Shown here piece by piece: positions 1 to 7,663 of a stretch of DNA of 20,526 nt; positions within the stretch are counted from its first letter, which is position 1, and each line of letters opens with the position of its first letter. Both the position numbers and the translations under genes were made by a program. The stretch is taken from the IMG/VR virus record IMGVR_UViG_3300042340_000174, positions 1 to 20,526 of that record; one strand, 5' to 3'. The notes beneath the pieces are model-generated. The model saw only the letters and a list, made by a program, of their open reading frames with translations, was not told the origin of the DNA and made no database searches. Origin of the DNA: a virus.

Positions 1-2814
1 GGAGTTGGGAAGTTCATTTGCCTGCAAGCTGTCGGTCACAGTATACCTAGTTGCGGTACCAGTTAGGTCCGCATAGACTCGATTTTGTGTGTAAGTGTTC
101 GAGTGCGTGTGCCAAATGCTCACCGTCACTTTGTACATACCAGTTTCGTTGAATGTGAAAGTAACAGCACCAGAGGAGATTGCGCCTACCGTGATGTTTC
201 CTGTTCCAGCAGAGTTTACAGTCCGTACCGATGGCAGCCCTGTTGAGCTAGAAAGGTTGTTGGGGTTCCAGTTTTCGTACGTGACAAAAGTAGGTACCGC
301 ATTCCACAGGTTCTGCACGCCAACCGGATAGCCCACAACCGCGCCGCCCGATACTTTGCGCACTCGCCAGCGATAACCTGCCCCAGCCACTGCAGACCAG
401 TTTACTCCTGGAATAACGGCAGAATAGAAAAATACATCGGCATCTGTAGTGGAGCCAGTTACACGGTCTACAGTGAACCCGTAGTAAGTGGTTCCTGCGT
501 CGTTGGAGGAAAATGGCGCAAGAAATTGTTCCAGTGGTGACCAGTTACCATCTGACCTACGACCCTCGACTACTAGGTAATCGGTAGCCTGAATTGGTGT
601 TTGGAACCGGACACGCTTAGTCACGCTTGCGGTTGTGCCGGGGGCAAATGCCTGCAAAACAACACCTGACGAACCATTCCCGAAGCTAGTTGTGTCCGAT
701 GTGGTAGAAGTAGAACTATTCCACGCGTATTCCTCAACCGCCCTTTCCGCCATGGTGACGTTGCTGGACCACTGGGAGATTGGAACCATAATGTCTATGG
801 TGTAAAAGTCTCCCGCACCAAAAGTAAAAGGTGACGTAGTTGTTACCGTGCCAGTACCGGATGCGTTGATTCCAAGAAGCACTTTGTCGCTTCGTACTGT
901 ACTAACTCCACCATAGTTTTGCACGCCTGTATCAGTTGCTTTCCATGTACCGGACGCAATGGTTTCGGTATCTCCCGCGCCGGTTTTTACCGTTATCCCA
1001 AGTCCATTAAGCATCTGAGCTTCGGTAAGGGAAAAAGACCCACTTGGTGTGCCAGTAAAAGCAAAGTCAATATGGAGTGCAATCGAGTCGCCGAACCGCT
1101 TCCAACGCCCAGTCATGGTCGTGTTGGTGAGGGATGTCGTTGGGGTGTAAGTGTTCCAGTCGGTGCCAGCATAGCCCACAAGCTGCACCTGCGGACCTAC
1201 ATAGATGGTGTCGAGCCTGATTTGCTCAGCTCCGGAGATGCGCCTGAACCTAAGTGCGTAGAGGTCGCCAGCAGTGGAGCCAGATACGAAGAACCCGCGC
1301 TGTTGTGCGGTGCCGGTAAGGAGGGAAGCCGATGGAGTGCTGGTAGACGCAGATGCCGTGCCAGCCACAGGGATGAGTGCTTGGAAGGTACCGCTGGAGT
1401 TATATCGCGCGACTACCACGTCCCAGCCAAGCGCGGTGAGTCCTGTTATGTCGAACGAGAGCGAGACAGGTTTGCCAAGGTCGGATGATTCCAGGGCGAT
1501 TGCGGGAAACTGGAAGAAGCGTCCGCCTGCTGTATCAGAGCCGGAAAGGGCTGAGAGATAGTTGGTAGAGCCGCGTAGGGCAGTGGATGTGGAGGAAGAC
1601 AGTGCGGATGAGCCGGAGGTGGTGTCTGCGTAGAAAAGTCCTGCAGTGGTGGCGATATTACCACCAGCGGCTACTGTGGAGAGTGTACCGGGAGAAACTA
1701 CTGCAAGAGCGTACGGTTTAAGGTAGTTCTTGAGGGGTTGTTCGTTAACGCCGCCACCAACAGAAGCCCATGCCCCATTAGCGTAACCTTCGAATTCGTC
1801 CGCGTCGGTGTTGAACCTAATGTGCCCTTCTTGGGCAATTACGGGACGCTGTGCTTCGGTACCGGCGGGAAGTTTAATGGCAGACGTTCCCAGAAAATTT
1901 GCAGCGCCCACATTGTTTGCTGCGGTGCCACCCGAAAAAGTTGCCACGTTGGTGTTGTTTGCGCGAATTGTCGTAGACGCGTTGCTGCCCGCGTTTTTAT
2001 TACCCAACGTAACGGTGACGTCACCTATGTCGTTGCCGCCTTTTAGTGCTGCGTTGGAGGTGTCGTCAAAGGTTTTGTTGGTAAGATTCTGTGTGTCAGA
2101 TGTACCGACTACGGAGCCTGTTACGCCGTGCACGCCTGTGGATGCACCCGTGTGGGCCGAGAGTGCAGAAGACGTAGCGCGGGTGTCTACATCGGACTGC
2201 AACTCATTGAGGGCGGCTTGGACGTCGGTTGCTGCAAGGTTTCCAGAAGGTACGCTAGAAATGGCAGACGCGTCGTGTGCGTCTACGGCATCGCTAAGGT
2301 GGTTGCTAAGGTCACTTGCGAGCGCCCGCGTATCTACGTCGCTTTGTAATTCGTTTAGTGCACCCTGTACATCCGTGGCCGCGAGGTTGCCTGCTGGCAC
2401 GGAGGAGATGGCCGAAGCATCGTGCGCATCTACGGCGTCGCTAAGGTGGTTGCTAAGCCCAGTAGCCCCTGTGTTAAGTTGCGTCTGGATGTCCGAGGTG
2501 ACACCATTCAGATACTGAAACTCGGTGCTGGACACGGAGCCGTCAGCAATCTTGGAGGCGTCTATAGCAGCGCCGGCCTTGATGTCGGCATTCTCGATGT
2601 TTGTGATGGTGTTGAGGTCTGCATTAATGGTCTTATTGGTGAGTGCCTGCGAGGAGTCCGCCGACACGAGTACGCCAGCTGCATCCTGTGGAGGAAGCTG
2701 CACATCTCGCGCACCCGTGTACGTAGTGGACTGGTTAGGACGAAGCGTGACGTCCTGGCCGTCCTTGCGGAACAGGAGAGAGACTGCGCGACTGATTGAC
2801 CCAAAAATCTTCAT
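1..2814 (-). CDS. Large tail-fibre-like protein, 3' end beyond window
   Basis: An open frame of 938 codons runs from ATG at 2814 to base 1 without a stop, so the C-terminus lies outside the window. The start is supported by GGAGG eight bases upstream, encoded inside the last codons of the preceding GIY-YIG gene, with an ATGA start/stop overlap. Residues 55-113 hold the ALTNKTI / GAAIDASKIADGSVS module common in phage fibres. Residues 121-164 and 170-213 are two nearly identical 44-residue repeats (DAHDASAISSVP, NLAATDVQ, ALNELQSDVDTR). After about residue 350 it becomes a Ser/Thr/Gly-rich beta-type protein. The last visible stretch (near residue 880 on, with ETGMYKVTVSIWHTHS) resembles a C1q/TNF-like jelly-roll edge; that is an inference. 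The likely role is an adhesin or fibre on the virion. Confidence is high for the frame and moderate for the exact virion position. Confidence 0.85.
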   Translation of the reverse strand, partial: MKIFGSISRAVSLLFRKDGQDVTLRPNQSTTYTGARDVQLPPQDAAGVLVSADSSQALTNKTINADLNTITNIENADIKAGAAIDASKIADGSVSSTEFQYLNGVTSDIQTQLNTGATGLSNHLSDAVDAHDASAISSVPAGNLAATDVQGALNELQSDVDTRALASDLSNHLSDAVDAHDASAISSVPSGNLAATDVQAALNELQSDVDTRATSSALSAHTGASTGVHGVTGSVVGTSDTQNLTNKTFDDTSNAALKGGNDIGDVTVTLGNKNAGSNASTTIRANNTNVATFSGGTAANNVGAANFLGTSAIKLPAGTEAQRPVIAQEGHIRFNTDADEFEGYANGAWASVGGGVNEQPLKNYLKPYALAVVSPGTLSTVAAGGNIATTAGLFYADTTSGSSALSSSTSTALRGSTNYLSALSGSDTAGGRFFQFPAIALESSDLGKPVSLSFDITGLTALGWDVVVARYNSSGTFQALIPVAGTASASTSTPSASLLTGTAQQRGFFVSGSTAGDLYALRFRRISGAEQIRLDTIYVGPQVQLVGYAGTDWNTYTPTTSLTNTTMTGRWKRFGDSIALHIDFAFTGTPSGSFSLTEAQMLNGLGITVKTGAGDTETIASGTWKATDTGVQNYGGVSTVRSDKVLLGINASGTGTVTTTSPFTFGAGDFYTIDIMVPISQWSSNVTMAERAVEEYAWNSSTSTTSDTTSFGNGSSGVVLQAFAPGTTASVTKRVRFQTPIQATDYLVVEGRRSDGNWSPLEQFLAPFSSNDAGTTYYGFTVDRVTGSTTDADVFFYSAVIPGVNWSAVAGAGYRWRVRKVSGGAVVGYPVGVQNLWNAVPTFVTYENWNPNNLSSSTGLPSVRTVNSAGTGNITVGAISSGAVTFTFNETGMYKVTVSIWHTHSNTYTQNRVYADLTGTATRYTVTDSLQANELPNS
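2176..2454 (-). repeat. Two tandem 132-base coding repeats in the left fibre gene
   Basis: Bases 2323-2454 and 2176-2307 encode two copies of a 44-residue unit (residues 121-164 and 170-213), 147 bases apart. The two protein copies differ at only two positions that I can see (A/S and G/A), while the DNA shows several synonymous differences. This looks like an older duplication held by protein-level selection. The DAHDASAIS...LAATDVQ...ELQSDVDTR motif recurs in fibres of many phages. Confidence 0.85.
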
Positions 2815-3509
2815 TCCTCAATCCTCCAAAAAGTTAAGTTAAGCTTGTAGTATGGACGGCTTGACTTAATACAGTGTGTAATACTACATGCGGGCATTTT
2901 TAGGTCGTAGGCAGCTGCTTGCGCAGACTCATAGGTCTGACCATTACTGCATCCAATCTTTTTGCTAAGTGCCGCACGAACTCCTGCAGCCCGTTTGCGT
3001 AGTTGCTCTTCCGTAAACACCTGCCTAGCCCTGGCTTCTCGTATTTTTTGTTTGGTTACTTCACTTTTTTGCTTACCGCGATTGGCGTCGGCTATGCGTC
3101 TACCTGTCTCGGGCGGCCGTTTACGTCCCTTATGTGCACGACTGATTGCTTCTCTAGTACTATCTGCTACTACTCGAAGCTTTCTCTTTTCGCGTGTTTC
3201 TGGACTCCACCTATGCCCTTTTGCTGGCTGCCGTGCGACTCGCTCAATATTTAGCTTGGGTTGAAGCAAGTTCATCCAATACTGCTCCATTCCTAGAGTC
3301 AGGTCACCGGGATGGTACTCAAGTACTTCAAACGCCAACGAATCCGGTCCGTATTTGTTATACGTATTTTGTAACATGTTATTAACATGCTTGTTTAGCC
3401 GCAGCTTTGCTAGGTGTCTACGCCAACGCTCATGTACGCAGATACTGCTGGAGCCCACGTAGGTGGCTCCAGTCACTGTACAAGTTATTGTGTAAACACC
3501 GCTTTGCAT
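2811..3509 (-). CDS. GIY-YIG homing endonuclease with NUMOD repeats
   Basis: A 232-aa GIY-YIG family endonuclease. The signature is GVY (residues 4-6) with YVG (17-19). Arg28 in HERWRRH and Glu75 in LGMEQYW sit where I-TevI has its catalytic Arg and Glu, and LNI follows at 87-89. Residues about 100-165 are basic and carry NUMOD3-like repeats (RWSPETREKRK, RKRPPETGRR, QKSEVTKQKI). The C-terminus (SNGQTYESAQAAAYDL...) resembles a NUMOD1 helix-turn-helix. Known relatives cut a homing site in phage DNA and spread by gene conversion. It lies between two fibre genes, overlapping the upstream stop as TAATG and the downstream start as ATGA. Its own Shine-Dalgarno (AGAGGT) lies at the very end of the upstream fibre gene. 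All visible catalytic residues are intact, so it is probably active. Confidence 0.93.
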   Translation of the reverse strand: MQSGVYTITCTVTGATYVGSSSICVHERWRRHLAKLRLNKHVNNMLQNTYNKYGPDSLAFEVLEYHPGDLTLGMEQYWMNLLQPKLNIERVARQPAKGHRWSPETREKRKLRVVADSTREAISRAHKGRKRPPETGRRIADANRGKQKSEVTKQKIREARARQVFTEEQLRKRAAGVRAALSKKIGCSNGQTYESAQAAAYDLKMPACSITHCIKSSRPYYKLNLTFWRIEE

Positions 3510-6151
3510 TATAACCTCTGGATGAGAACTCGCCAGCTAGTACCGGGTGCCTCACTACTCGTGAGCGTGATTGAATCTACTGTGGTTCTTTCCACTTCGT
3601 CAACCAGGATGGTTTGGTACGAGACTCCGTCAAAAATTTGAACCATTACGTCCCTGGAGTTGAGGCTGTGGGTCACCACCTTCGTCGTGCCATCTGCCGT
3701 GACCCAGTCCGCCTTGAAGCTAGCACCGCCAAGGTTGAGGACGTCCTGAACCAGTACCTTTTTCAGGTTGTCTGTGTCCGAGGTGTCCCCGATGAGGAGG
3801 TAGTCAGTGGCGGCGGGAGCGACAGCACTCTTGGCGCTTAAGAACTCCTTCTTAATGGTCAGAGTCAGGCTATCAGAGCCGTCCACGTAGCTGGCGTCAA
3901 TGTCGTTGCTATCGTCAATAAGGGTATCGCCAACGACGTCCATGACTGCCTCAGCGAAGTCCGAGACTGCGCTAGAGGTGATGGAAATGCTGGAGTTTGA
4001 AGCAGCTGTCAGACGTCCCTTGCTGTCTACGGTAAAGGTAGCGACTTGGCTACCGGAGCCGTAGCTTGCTGCAGAGACTGTCGTCGTGGCGAGTGCCCAG
4101 CTAAGCGTATTTCCGCCGTCGTTGTACGTGCGCTCAATCTCGGAGGAATTGATGCTCATCGCACCGACTACGTCTTGTACTCTCTCGTCTGTGTGGAAAA
4201 GGTTGGTTGTACCTTCCGTAATAGAATCGGTGTTGAACTCAGAGAAGTCTACTGCCAGGGTCACGGTCTCGGCTGTGTCGTTTAATGACACAGCGACGCC
4301 CGTTCCCCCGACAATTACGGTCTTCGCCTTATTGTAGACGCGGGTGTTTGTGTAATAGAGGCCGGTTCCTTCTGCAAGGTCCGTCGTACTGAAGGGGGCG
4401 AGGGAGACCGTAGCACTAAGAGTGTTGCCAGCGTCATTGTAAGACCAAGACACACTAGTAGTATTTTGGACGAGACTAGAAACTCTATCATCGACTGCCT
4501 CGGAGAAGTCCGTCACATCGGCGGCCACGTGAGTGTGACTTGGCAGGTCGTTTGCCACGAGTGCACGGAACGTTGGAGCTGAGGGGATACCGCTAGCTGG
4601 ACCTGCCAGTACTACGTTGGCGCTCTGGTTATTCCACGCGAGACCCAAGGTGCCGCTGGTCGTAATGGGGGAGCCAGACGTTGTAAACTGACTTGGGGCA
4701 GTGAGTGCCACGGAGGTGACTGTACCACCGCTGGCAGGGTTAGCCCAGACCAAATCGCCGGCACCGTCCGTGGAAAGCACGTAGCCTGCTGTCCCGTAGT
4801 CAGCTGGGAGGTCGAACGTAAGGTTAACACTTTGTCCGCTTTGCGACGCGCGAACCTTCGTCAGGTAGCCGCCCTCGCTAAACTCCAGTGCGTTGGTCGT
4901 CTTGATGACTTGGTCACCGAAGTCGGGGACTACCTTGGAGCCCTCGATGGCTGCGTTGGAAGCCACATCCGCGTTTACTATGCTTCCGGTAAGATTTAGT
5001 TTGGAGTATGAAATGGCTGCGGTAGGAGAGACGTCGGAGTTAACAACCGCATTAGAGAGTATTAAGGCACTGTAAGGCACATTTAATATGGTATTAGCAG
5101 CGCCGTCGATGGTCTTATTCGTGAGTGTAAACACTCCGGTAGACGTAACAAGGACACCGCTCGCAGGGAAGGTCACGGCACTAACATCTGCGCCGGCACC
5201 ACCCTGTGCTTTTGGTAGGACAGCGGAGGAACTGAGAACACCCGAGCCGTCGTTGAGGATGACGTGACTTGGTGAGCCTGCCGCAAGCTTGCTGCGTGCT
5301 ATGCTTCCTGCAACTTTCGCGTCTGTCACACTCGCGTCGGTTAGTTGGGTTGTCCCGACGGAGCCTGCGCTGAGACTTGCCGTAGCTGCTCCAGGACCGG
5401 AGGCGGTTACAGCACCCACTAGGGAGGTGATGTAACTGCCGGAGGACTGCTTAGCATCCAGCTGACTTTGTATACCGGAAGTTACACCAGCAAGGCGTTG
5501 GAACTCTGCATTAGAGACAGAGCCGTTCGCGACTTTAGTCGCATCGATAGCAGCCCCGCCGGCTATGCTGGCATTAACTATGTTAGAGATAGAGTTGTAG
5601 GAAGCGTCAATTGTCTTGCCGGTAAGCGTCTGGCTACCACTGGTCAGAACAACTGTGCCGGAGAAGGGGACGCTGATGGAGTAGCCCCCACCTGCAAGGG
5701 AGATGCCCGAGGACAGGGTGAAGTCCCCGCCGAGGACCATCTGTCGATTTCCGGCCTGAACGTCGACAGACCAAGTACGTAATGTCGAGTCCGTCGACCC
5801 TTCCAAGTCGGACTTGTACTGGAGGAGGAGCTTGGAGTTTGAGGGTGCCCCAGCCGCTTTGTCACTAAGTTTGAGGTCCCCGTTCATCTCGAACGTGCCG
5901 GCGTGCACCGTCAGCGTGGAGAGCGGGGTAGCCTGCGTACCCAGCGTAATGTTAGCAGAACCGGAGCCGCCGACAGACGGGTCCCCCGGCAACAGCGTTA
6001 TGTCCTGTTTGGAGCGAAGGAGGACCGACTCAGTGTTATCTACATAGTAGACATCACCAAGCCGGTCCAGTATCTCCAAGTTCGCCCGGGCCTCTGCGGT
6101 GAGCCCAGTCGACAAGAACATCTTCAAATTTCGAGTCTTTTTCGTCGTCAC
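3509..6151 (-). CDS. Tail fibre / virion structural protein, 880 aa
   Basis: A long, low-complexity beta-type protein rich in Ser, Thr, Ala, Gly and Asp, typical of phage fibres. A short helical N-terminus (residues 1-30) is followed by DVYYVDNTESVLLRS. Residues 173-231 share the LTGKTID...GAAIDATKVANGSVS...GVTSGIQSQL module with the neighbouring fibre. Several YNDAGNTLSATVS-like units recur (YNDGGNTLSWAL, LNDTAETVTLAV). The last ~65 residues (THSLNSRDVMVQIFDG ... SWRVLIQRL) match a C-terminal domain I recognise from many phage tail proteins. The start is GTG at 6151, with GAGGT six bases before it; the in-frame ATG ten codons in has a poorer ribosome site. The stop overlaps the GIY-YIG start (TAATG). 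Exact role (tail fibre, head fibre or spike) is not decidable here. Confidence 0.88.
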   Translation of the reverse strand: MTTKKTRNLKMFLSTGLTAEARANLEILDRLGDVYYVDNTESVLLRSKQDITLLPGDPSVGGSGSANITLGTQATPLSTLTVHAGTFEMNGDLKLSDKAAGAPSNSKLLLQYKSDLEGSTDSTLRTWSVDVQAGNRQMVLGGDFTLSSGISLAGGGYSISVPFSGTVVLTSGSQTLTGKTIDASYNSISNIVNASIAGGAAIDATKVANGSVSNAEFQRLAGVTSGIQSQLDAKQSSGSYITSLVGAVTASGPGAATASLSAGSVGTTQLTDASVTDAKVAGSIARSKLAAGSPSHVILNDGSGVLSSSAVLPKAQGGAGADVSAVTFPASGVLVTSTGVFTLTNKTIDGAANTILNVPYSALILSNAVVNSDVSPTAAISYSKLNLTGSIVNADVASNAAIEGSKVVPDFGDQVIKTTNALEFSEGGYLTKVRASQSGQSVNLTFDLPADYGTAGYVLSTDGAGDLVWANPASGGTVTSVALTAPSQFTTSGSPITTSGTLGLAWNNQSANVVLAGPASGIPSAPTFRALVANDLPSHTHVAADVTDFSEAVDDRVSSLVQNTTSVSWSYNDAGNTLSATVSLAPFSTTDLAEGTGLYYTNTRVYNKAKTVIVGGTGVAVSLNDTAETVTLAVDFSEFNTDSITEGTTNLFHTDERVQDVVGAMSINSSEIERTYNDGGNTLSWALATTTVSAASYGSGSQVATFTVDSKGRLTAASNSSISITSSAVSDFAEAVMDVVGDTLIDDSNDIDASYVDGSDSLTLTIKKEFLSAKSAVAPAATDYLLIGDTSDTDNLKKVLVQDVLNLGGASFKADWVTADGTTKVVTHSLNSRDVMVQIFDGVSYQTILVDEVERTTVDSITLTSSEAPGTSWRVLIQRL

Positions 6152-6163
6152 TGAGGTACCTCA
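6152..6163. promoter_or_regulatory. 12-bp palindrome containing the fibre gene's ribosome site
   Basis: TGAGGTACCTCA is a perfect palindrome immediately before the GTG start at 6151. On the minus strand its GAGGT half is the Shine-Dalgarno sequence of the 880-aa fibre gene. It could hide the ribosome site in an RNA duplex or bind a dimeric protein. The sequence is seen directly; the regulatory role is inferred. Confidence 0.45.
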
Positions 6164-6205
6164 CCAATTCATTCACACTTCACAGATTGTGGAGGCGTTG
6201 TAACA

Positions 6206-6760
6206 TTACTCAGAGATTACGTAGCGGACAAAGAAGCGGACCTTACCGGCAGTCACTGCACCGCCAGAGACTTGCAGCTCCAGGTTGCCAGGTGTGGTAA
6301 TCTTGACTACTGCAGGCAGGTGCGAGTAAACGCCAGCCGAGTCGCCAACCAGGTCAGGGGAAAGGGCAACTGCGCCGACTTCCAAGGCAGCTGTACCGCC
6401 ACCGACAACCTGCGTGAGGATATCAGATGCTACTTCGAGGATGATGGCGTTGTCGGGGATGGCCACGCCGAGGTCACGTGCACCAACAGCTCCGCCGTTC
6501 ACGGAGAAGTCGTAGAGGGCCGAGACAGTCTTGGCAGCGCCAACTTCACCAGCTGAACCTACGGGATAGGCAGCGGCGATGGCATCAATAGCTTCCGAGA
6601 TAGAATCAGGAGCCGATGCCCAGTTGGAGGGAGCAGCAGGCTCATACTTGTCTGCGGATGCGAGGAGGAGGCGCTCAGCCTTCGAGAGGCGTTGGCCGGA
6701 CTTGGTGACCTTGAGACCTTCAGCAACTTCATTGGCCTTGTTAAGTTCGCTAACTTTCAT
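6206..6760 (-). CDS. Virion structural protein (capsid-associated or adapter), 184 aa
   Basis: The C-terminal half (about residues 80-184: LYDFSVNGGAVGARDLGVAIPDNAIILEV... to KVRFFVRYV) follows a beta-sandwich pattern that I recognise from a widespread phage structural family encoded near capsid genes. The N-terminal 45 residues are helical and charged (NKANEVAEGLKVTKSGQRLSKAERLLLASADKY). The start ATG has AGGAG nine bases upstream. The gene follows the capsid/HNH block and precedes the fibres, and appears to have its own promoter (6857-6885) after a hairpin that ends the upstream transcript. It is likely a decoration, head-fibre or connector component; which of these is not resolved. Confidence 0.7.
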   Translation of the reverse strand: MKVSELNKANEVAEGLKVTKSGQRLSKAERLLLASADKYEPAAPSNWASAPDSISEAIDAIAAAYPVGSAGEVGAAKTVSALYDFSVNGGAVGARDLGVAIPDNAIILEVASDILTQVVGGGTAALEVGAVALSPDLVGDSAGVYSHLPAVVKITTPGNLELQVSGGAVTAGKVRFFVRYVISE

Positions 6761-6856
6761 GACGTAGTTCTCCTAGGCCCAGGCGAGGCCGGACGTTACC
6801 GCTGGCGACTTGGAAAGCAACCTGCTTCCATCGTGAGGCCAGCGCACCTACCGAGG

Positions 6857-6885
6857 AGTTTACTATTAGCGCACGCCGGTGTCTA
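6857..6885 (-). promoter_or_regulatory. Candidate sigma70-type promoter for the 184-aa protein and fibres
   Basis: On the minus strand TAGACA (6880-6885) and TAAACT (6857-6862) are separated by exactly 17 bases. That is 5/6 and 4/6 to the consensus. Transcription would start near 6850, giving an untranslated leader of about 90 bases before the ATG at 6760. It lies just downstream of the hairpin terminator at 6901-6934, a sensible place to restart transcription. Confidence 0.5.
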
Positions 6886-6900
6886 GCGTGTACCTATGGT

Positions 6901-6934
6901 AAACGAAAGGCCCCCGCAGCGAGGCTACGGGGGC
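6901..6934 (-). terminator. Hairpin terminator downstream of the HNH gene
   Basis: GCCCCCG at 6910-6916 pairs with CGGGGGC at 6928-6934, continued by AGC/GCT around a GAG loop with one mismatch. On the minus strand the hairpin is followed by CTTTCGTTT, a broken U-rich tail. It therefore fits an intrinsic terminator for leftward transcription from the HNH/capsid block, though the U tract is imperfect. Confidence 0.65.
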
Positions 6935-6945
6935 GAGAGAGGTTA

Positions 6946-6964
6946 CCCTAGCGCAAGGCTAGGG
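6946..6964 (-). terminator. Perfect 7-bp hairpin just downstream of the HNH stop
   Basis: CCCTAGC (6946-6952), loop GCAAG, GCTAGGG (6958-6964). There is no U tract directly after it, so alone it would be a pause or RNA-stability hairpin. It is 25 bases before the terminator at 6901-6934, and its loop and inner stem resemble the terminator on the other side of the HNH gene (7619-7641). Confidence 0.5.
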
Positions 6965-6976
6965 CGGAGGCAAGGA

Positions 6977-7582
6977 CTATTTAGACTGTTGCTCAACCAG
7001 ACGGCGGGCCCAGGAGAGGAACTCATCCACTGAGTGGTCCCGCTTGGCAATGTTGCACTGCTTGCAGCACGCGACTATGTTGCCCGGCTCATAGCCTTTA
7101 CCATTGTCCACTCGGTCGATTCCGTTCACCGATACACAGAGGTTTTGGTAGTAGGAGTCATTGAACGACCCACGCTTTAAGGCCTGAATCCTATAACCAG
7201 AACCGCCCGTCTTAGACGCTACAGGAGCAGCTCCGCAGTAGTAACAGTCCCGTGTTCCTACAGCCTTCATCTCTTCCAGGGTCACATTGAACTCAATGTT
7301 ACGTTCCTTGGCTTTGATTTTGTAGTTGTAATACCACTTATTGTAGCCGACCTGGTCTCCCTTCGTGCTGTGGTGGTACGCGCGGGTTGCTTCGGGGACA
7401 AGGCAACCGCAGGACTGTACGCCTCCATCTACTAGGTTCTTGCTCAATGTCTCTTTGGTATTACCGCAGTCGCAGCGACACGCCCAGGTAATGCCTACTC
7501 CTCGGCTACCGCTCTTAACTTTATGCGTAACAATCAGGCGACCAAACCTCTGTCCCGTCAAGTCTCTTACTCGATTAGGCAT
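6977..7582 (-). CDS. HNH homing endonuclease with N-terminal Cys-rich DNA-binding region
   Basis: A 201-aa free-standing HNH endonuclease. The N-terminal residues 7-61 (LTGQRFGRLIV ... WACRCDCGN ... SCGCL) are the Cys-rich segment found in many phage HNH/AP2-type proteins. The nuclease core has CYYC (113-116), NGIDRVDN (153-160), N168 and CCKQCN (172-177), the usual zinc-stabilised HNH layout. The start ATG is backed by GGGAGGT seven bases upstream, a strong ribosome site. The gene lies alone between the capsid terminator (7611-7641) and two hairpins (6910-6964), outside the overlap-linked gene runs. A poor promoter-like pair lies in the 40 bases before it (TTGCTC, 17 bases, CATAAA), so expression may rely on read-through. 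Homing function is inferred from family and context. Confidence 0.9.
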   Translation of the reverse strand: MPNRVRDLTGQRFGRLIVTHKVKSGSRGVGITWACRCDCGNTKETLSKNLVDGGVQSCGCLVPEATRAYHHSTKGDQVGYNKWYYNYKIKAKERNIEFNVTLEEMKAVGTRDCYYCGAAPVASKTGGSGYRIQALKRGSFNDSYYQNLCVSVNGIDRVDNGKGYEPGNIVACCKQCNIAKRDHSVDEFLSWARRLVEQQSK

Positions 7583-7610
7583 GTGCGTTACCTCCCGTAA
7601 CTTTATGCCA

Positions 7611-7641
7611 GAGAAAAACCACTAGAGCAAGGCCCTAGTGG
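7611..7641 (-). terminator. Rho-independent terminator of the capsid transcript
   Basis: CCACTAG (7619-7625) pairs with CTAGTGG (7635-7641) around a 9-base loop. On the minus strand the stem is followed directly by TTTTTCTC. It starts 22 bases after the capsid stop codon, so it should end most leftward capsid messages. Confidence 0.85.
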
Positions 7642-7663
7642 CAAGAGGTAACTAACCTAATGA

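Noticed and set aside
2176-2454. CRISPR-like or regulatory DNA repeats
   Set aside because: The repeats are long, only two, inside a coding frame and conserved at the protein level.
919-2842. Several plus-strand frames over the left fibre gene
   Set aside because: The minus strand is open without interruption for 938 codons with a clear fibre-type protein, so these are shadows.
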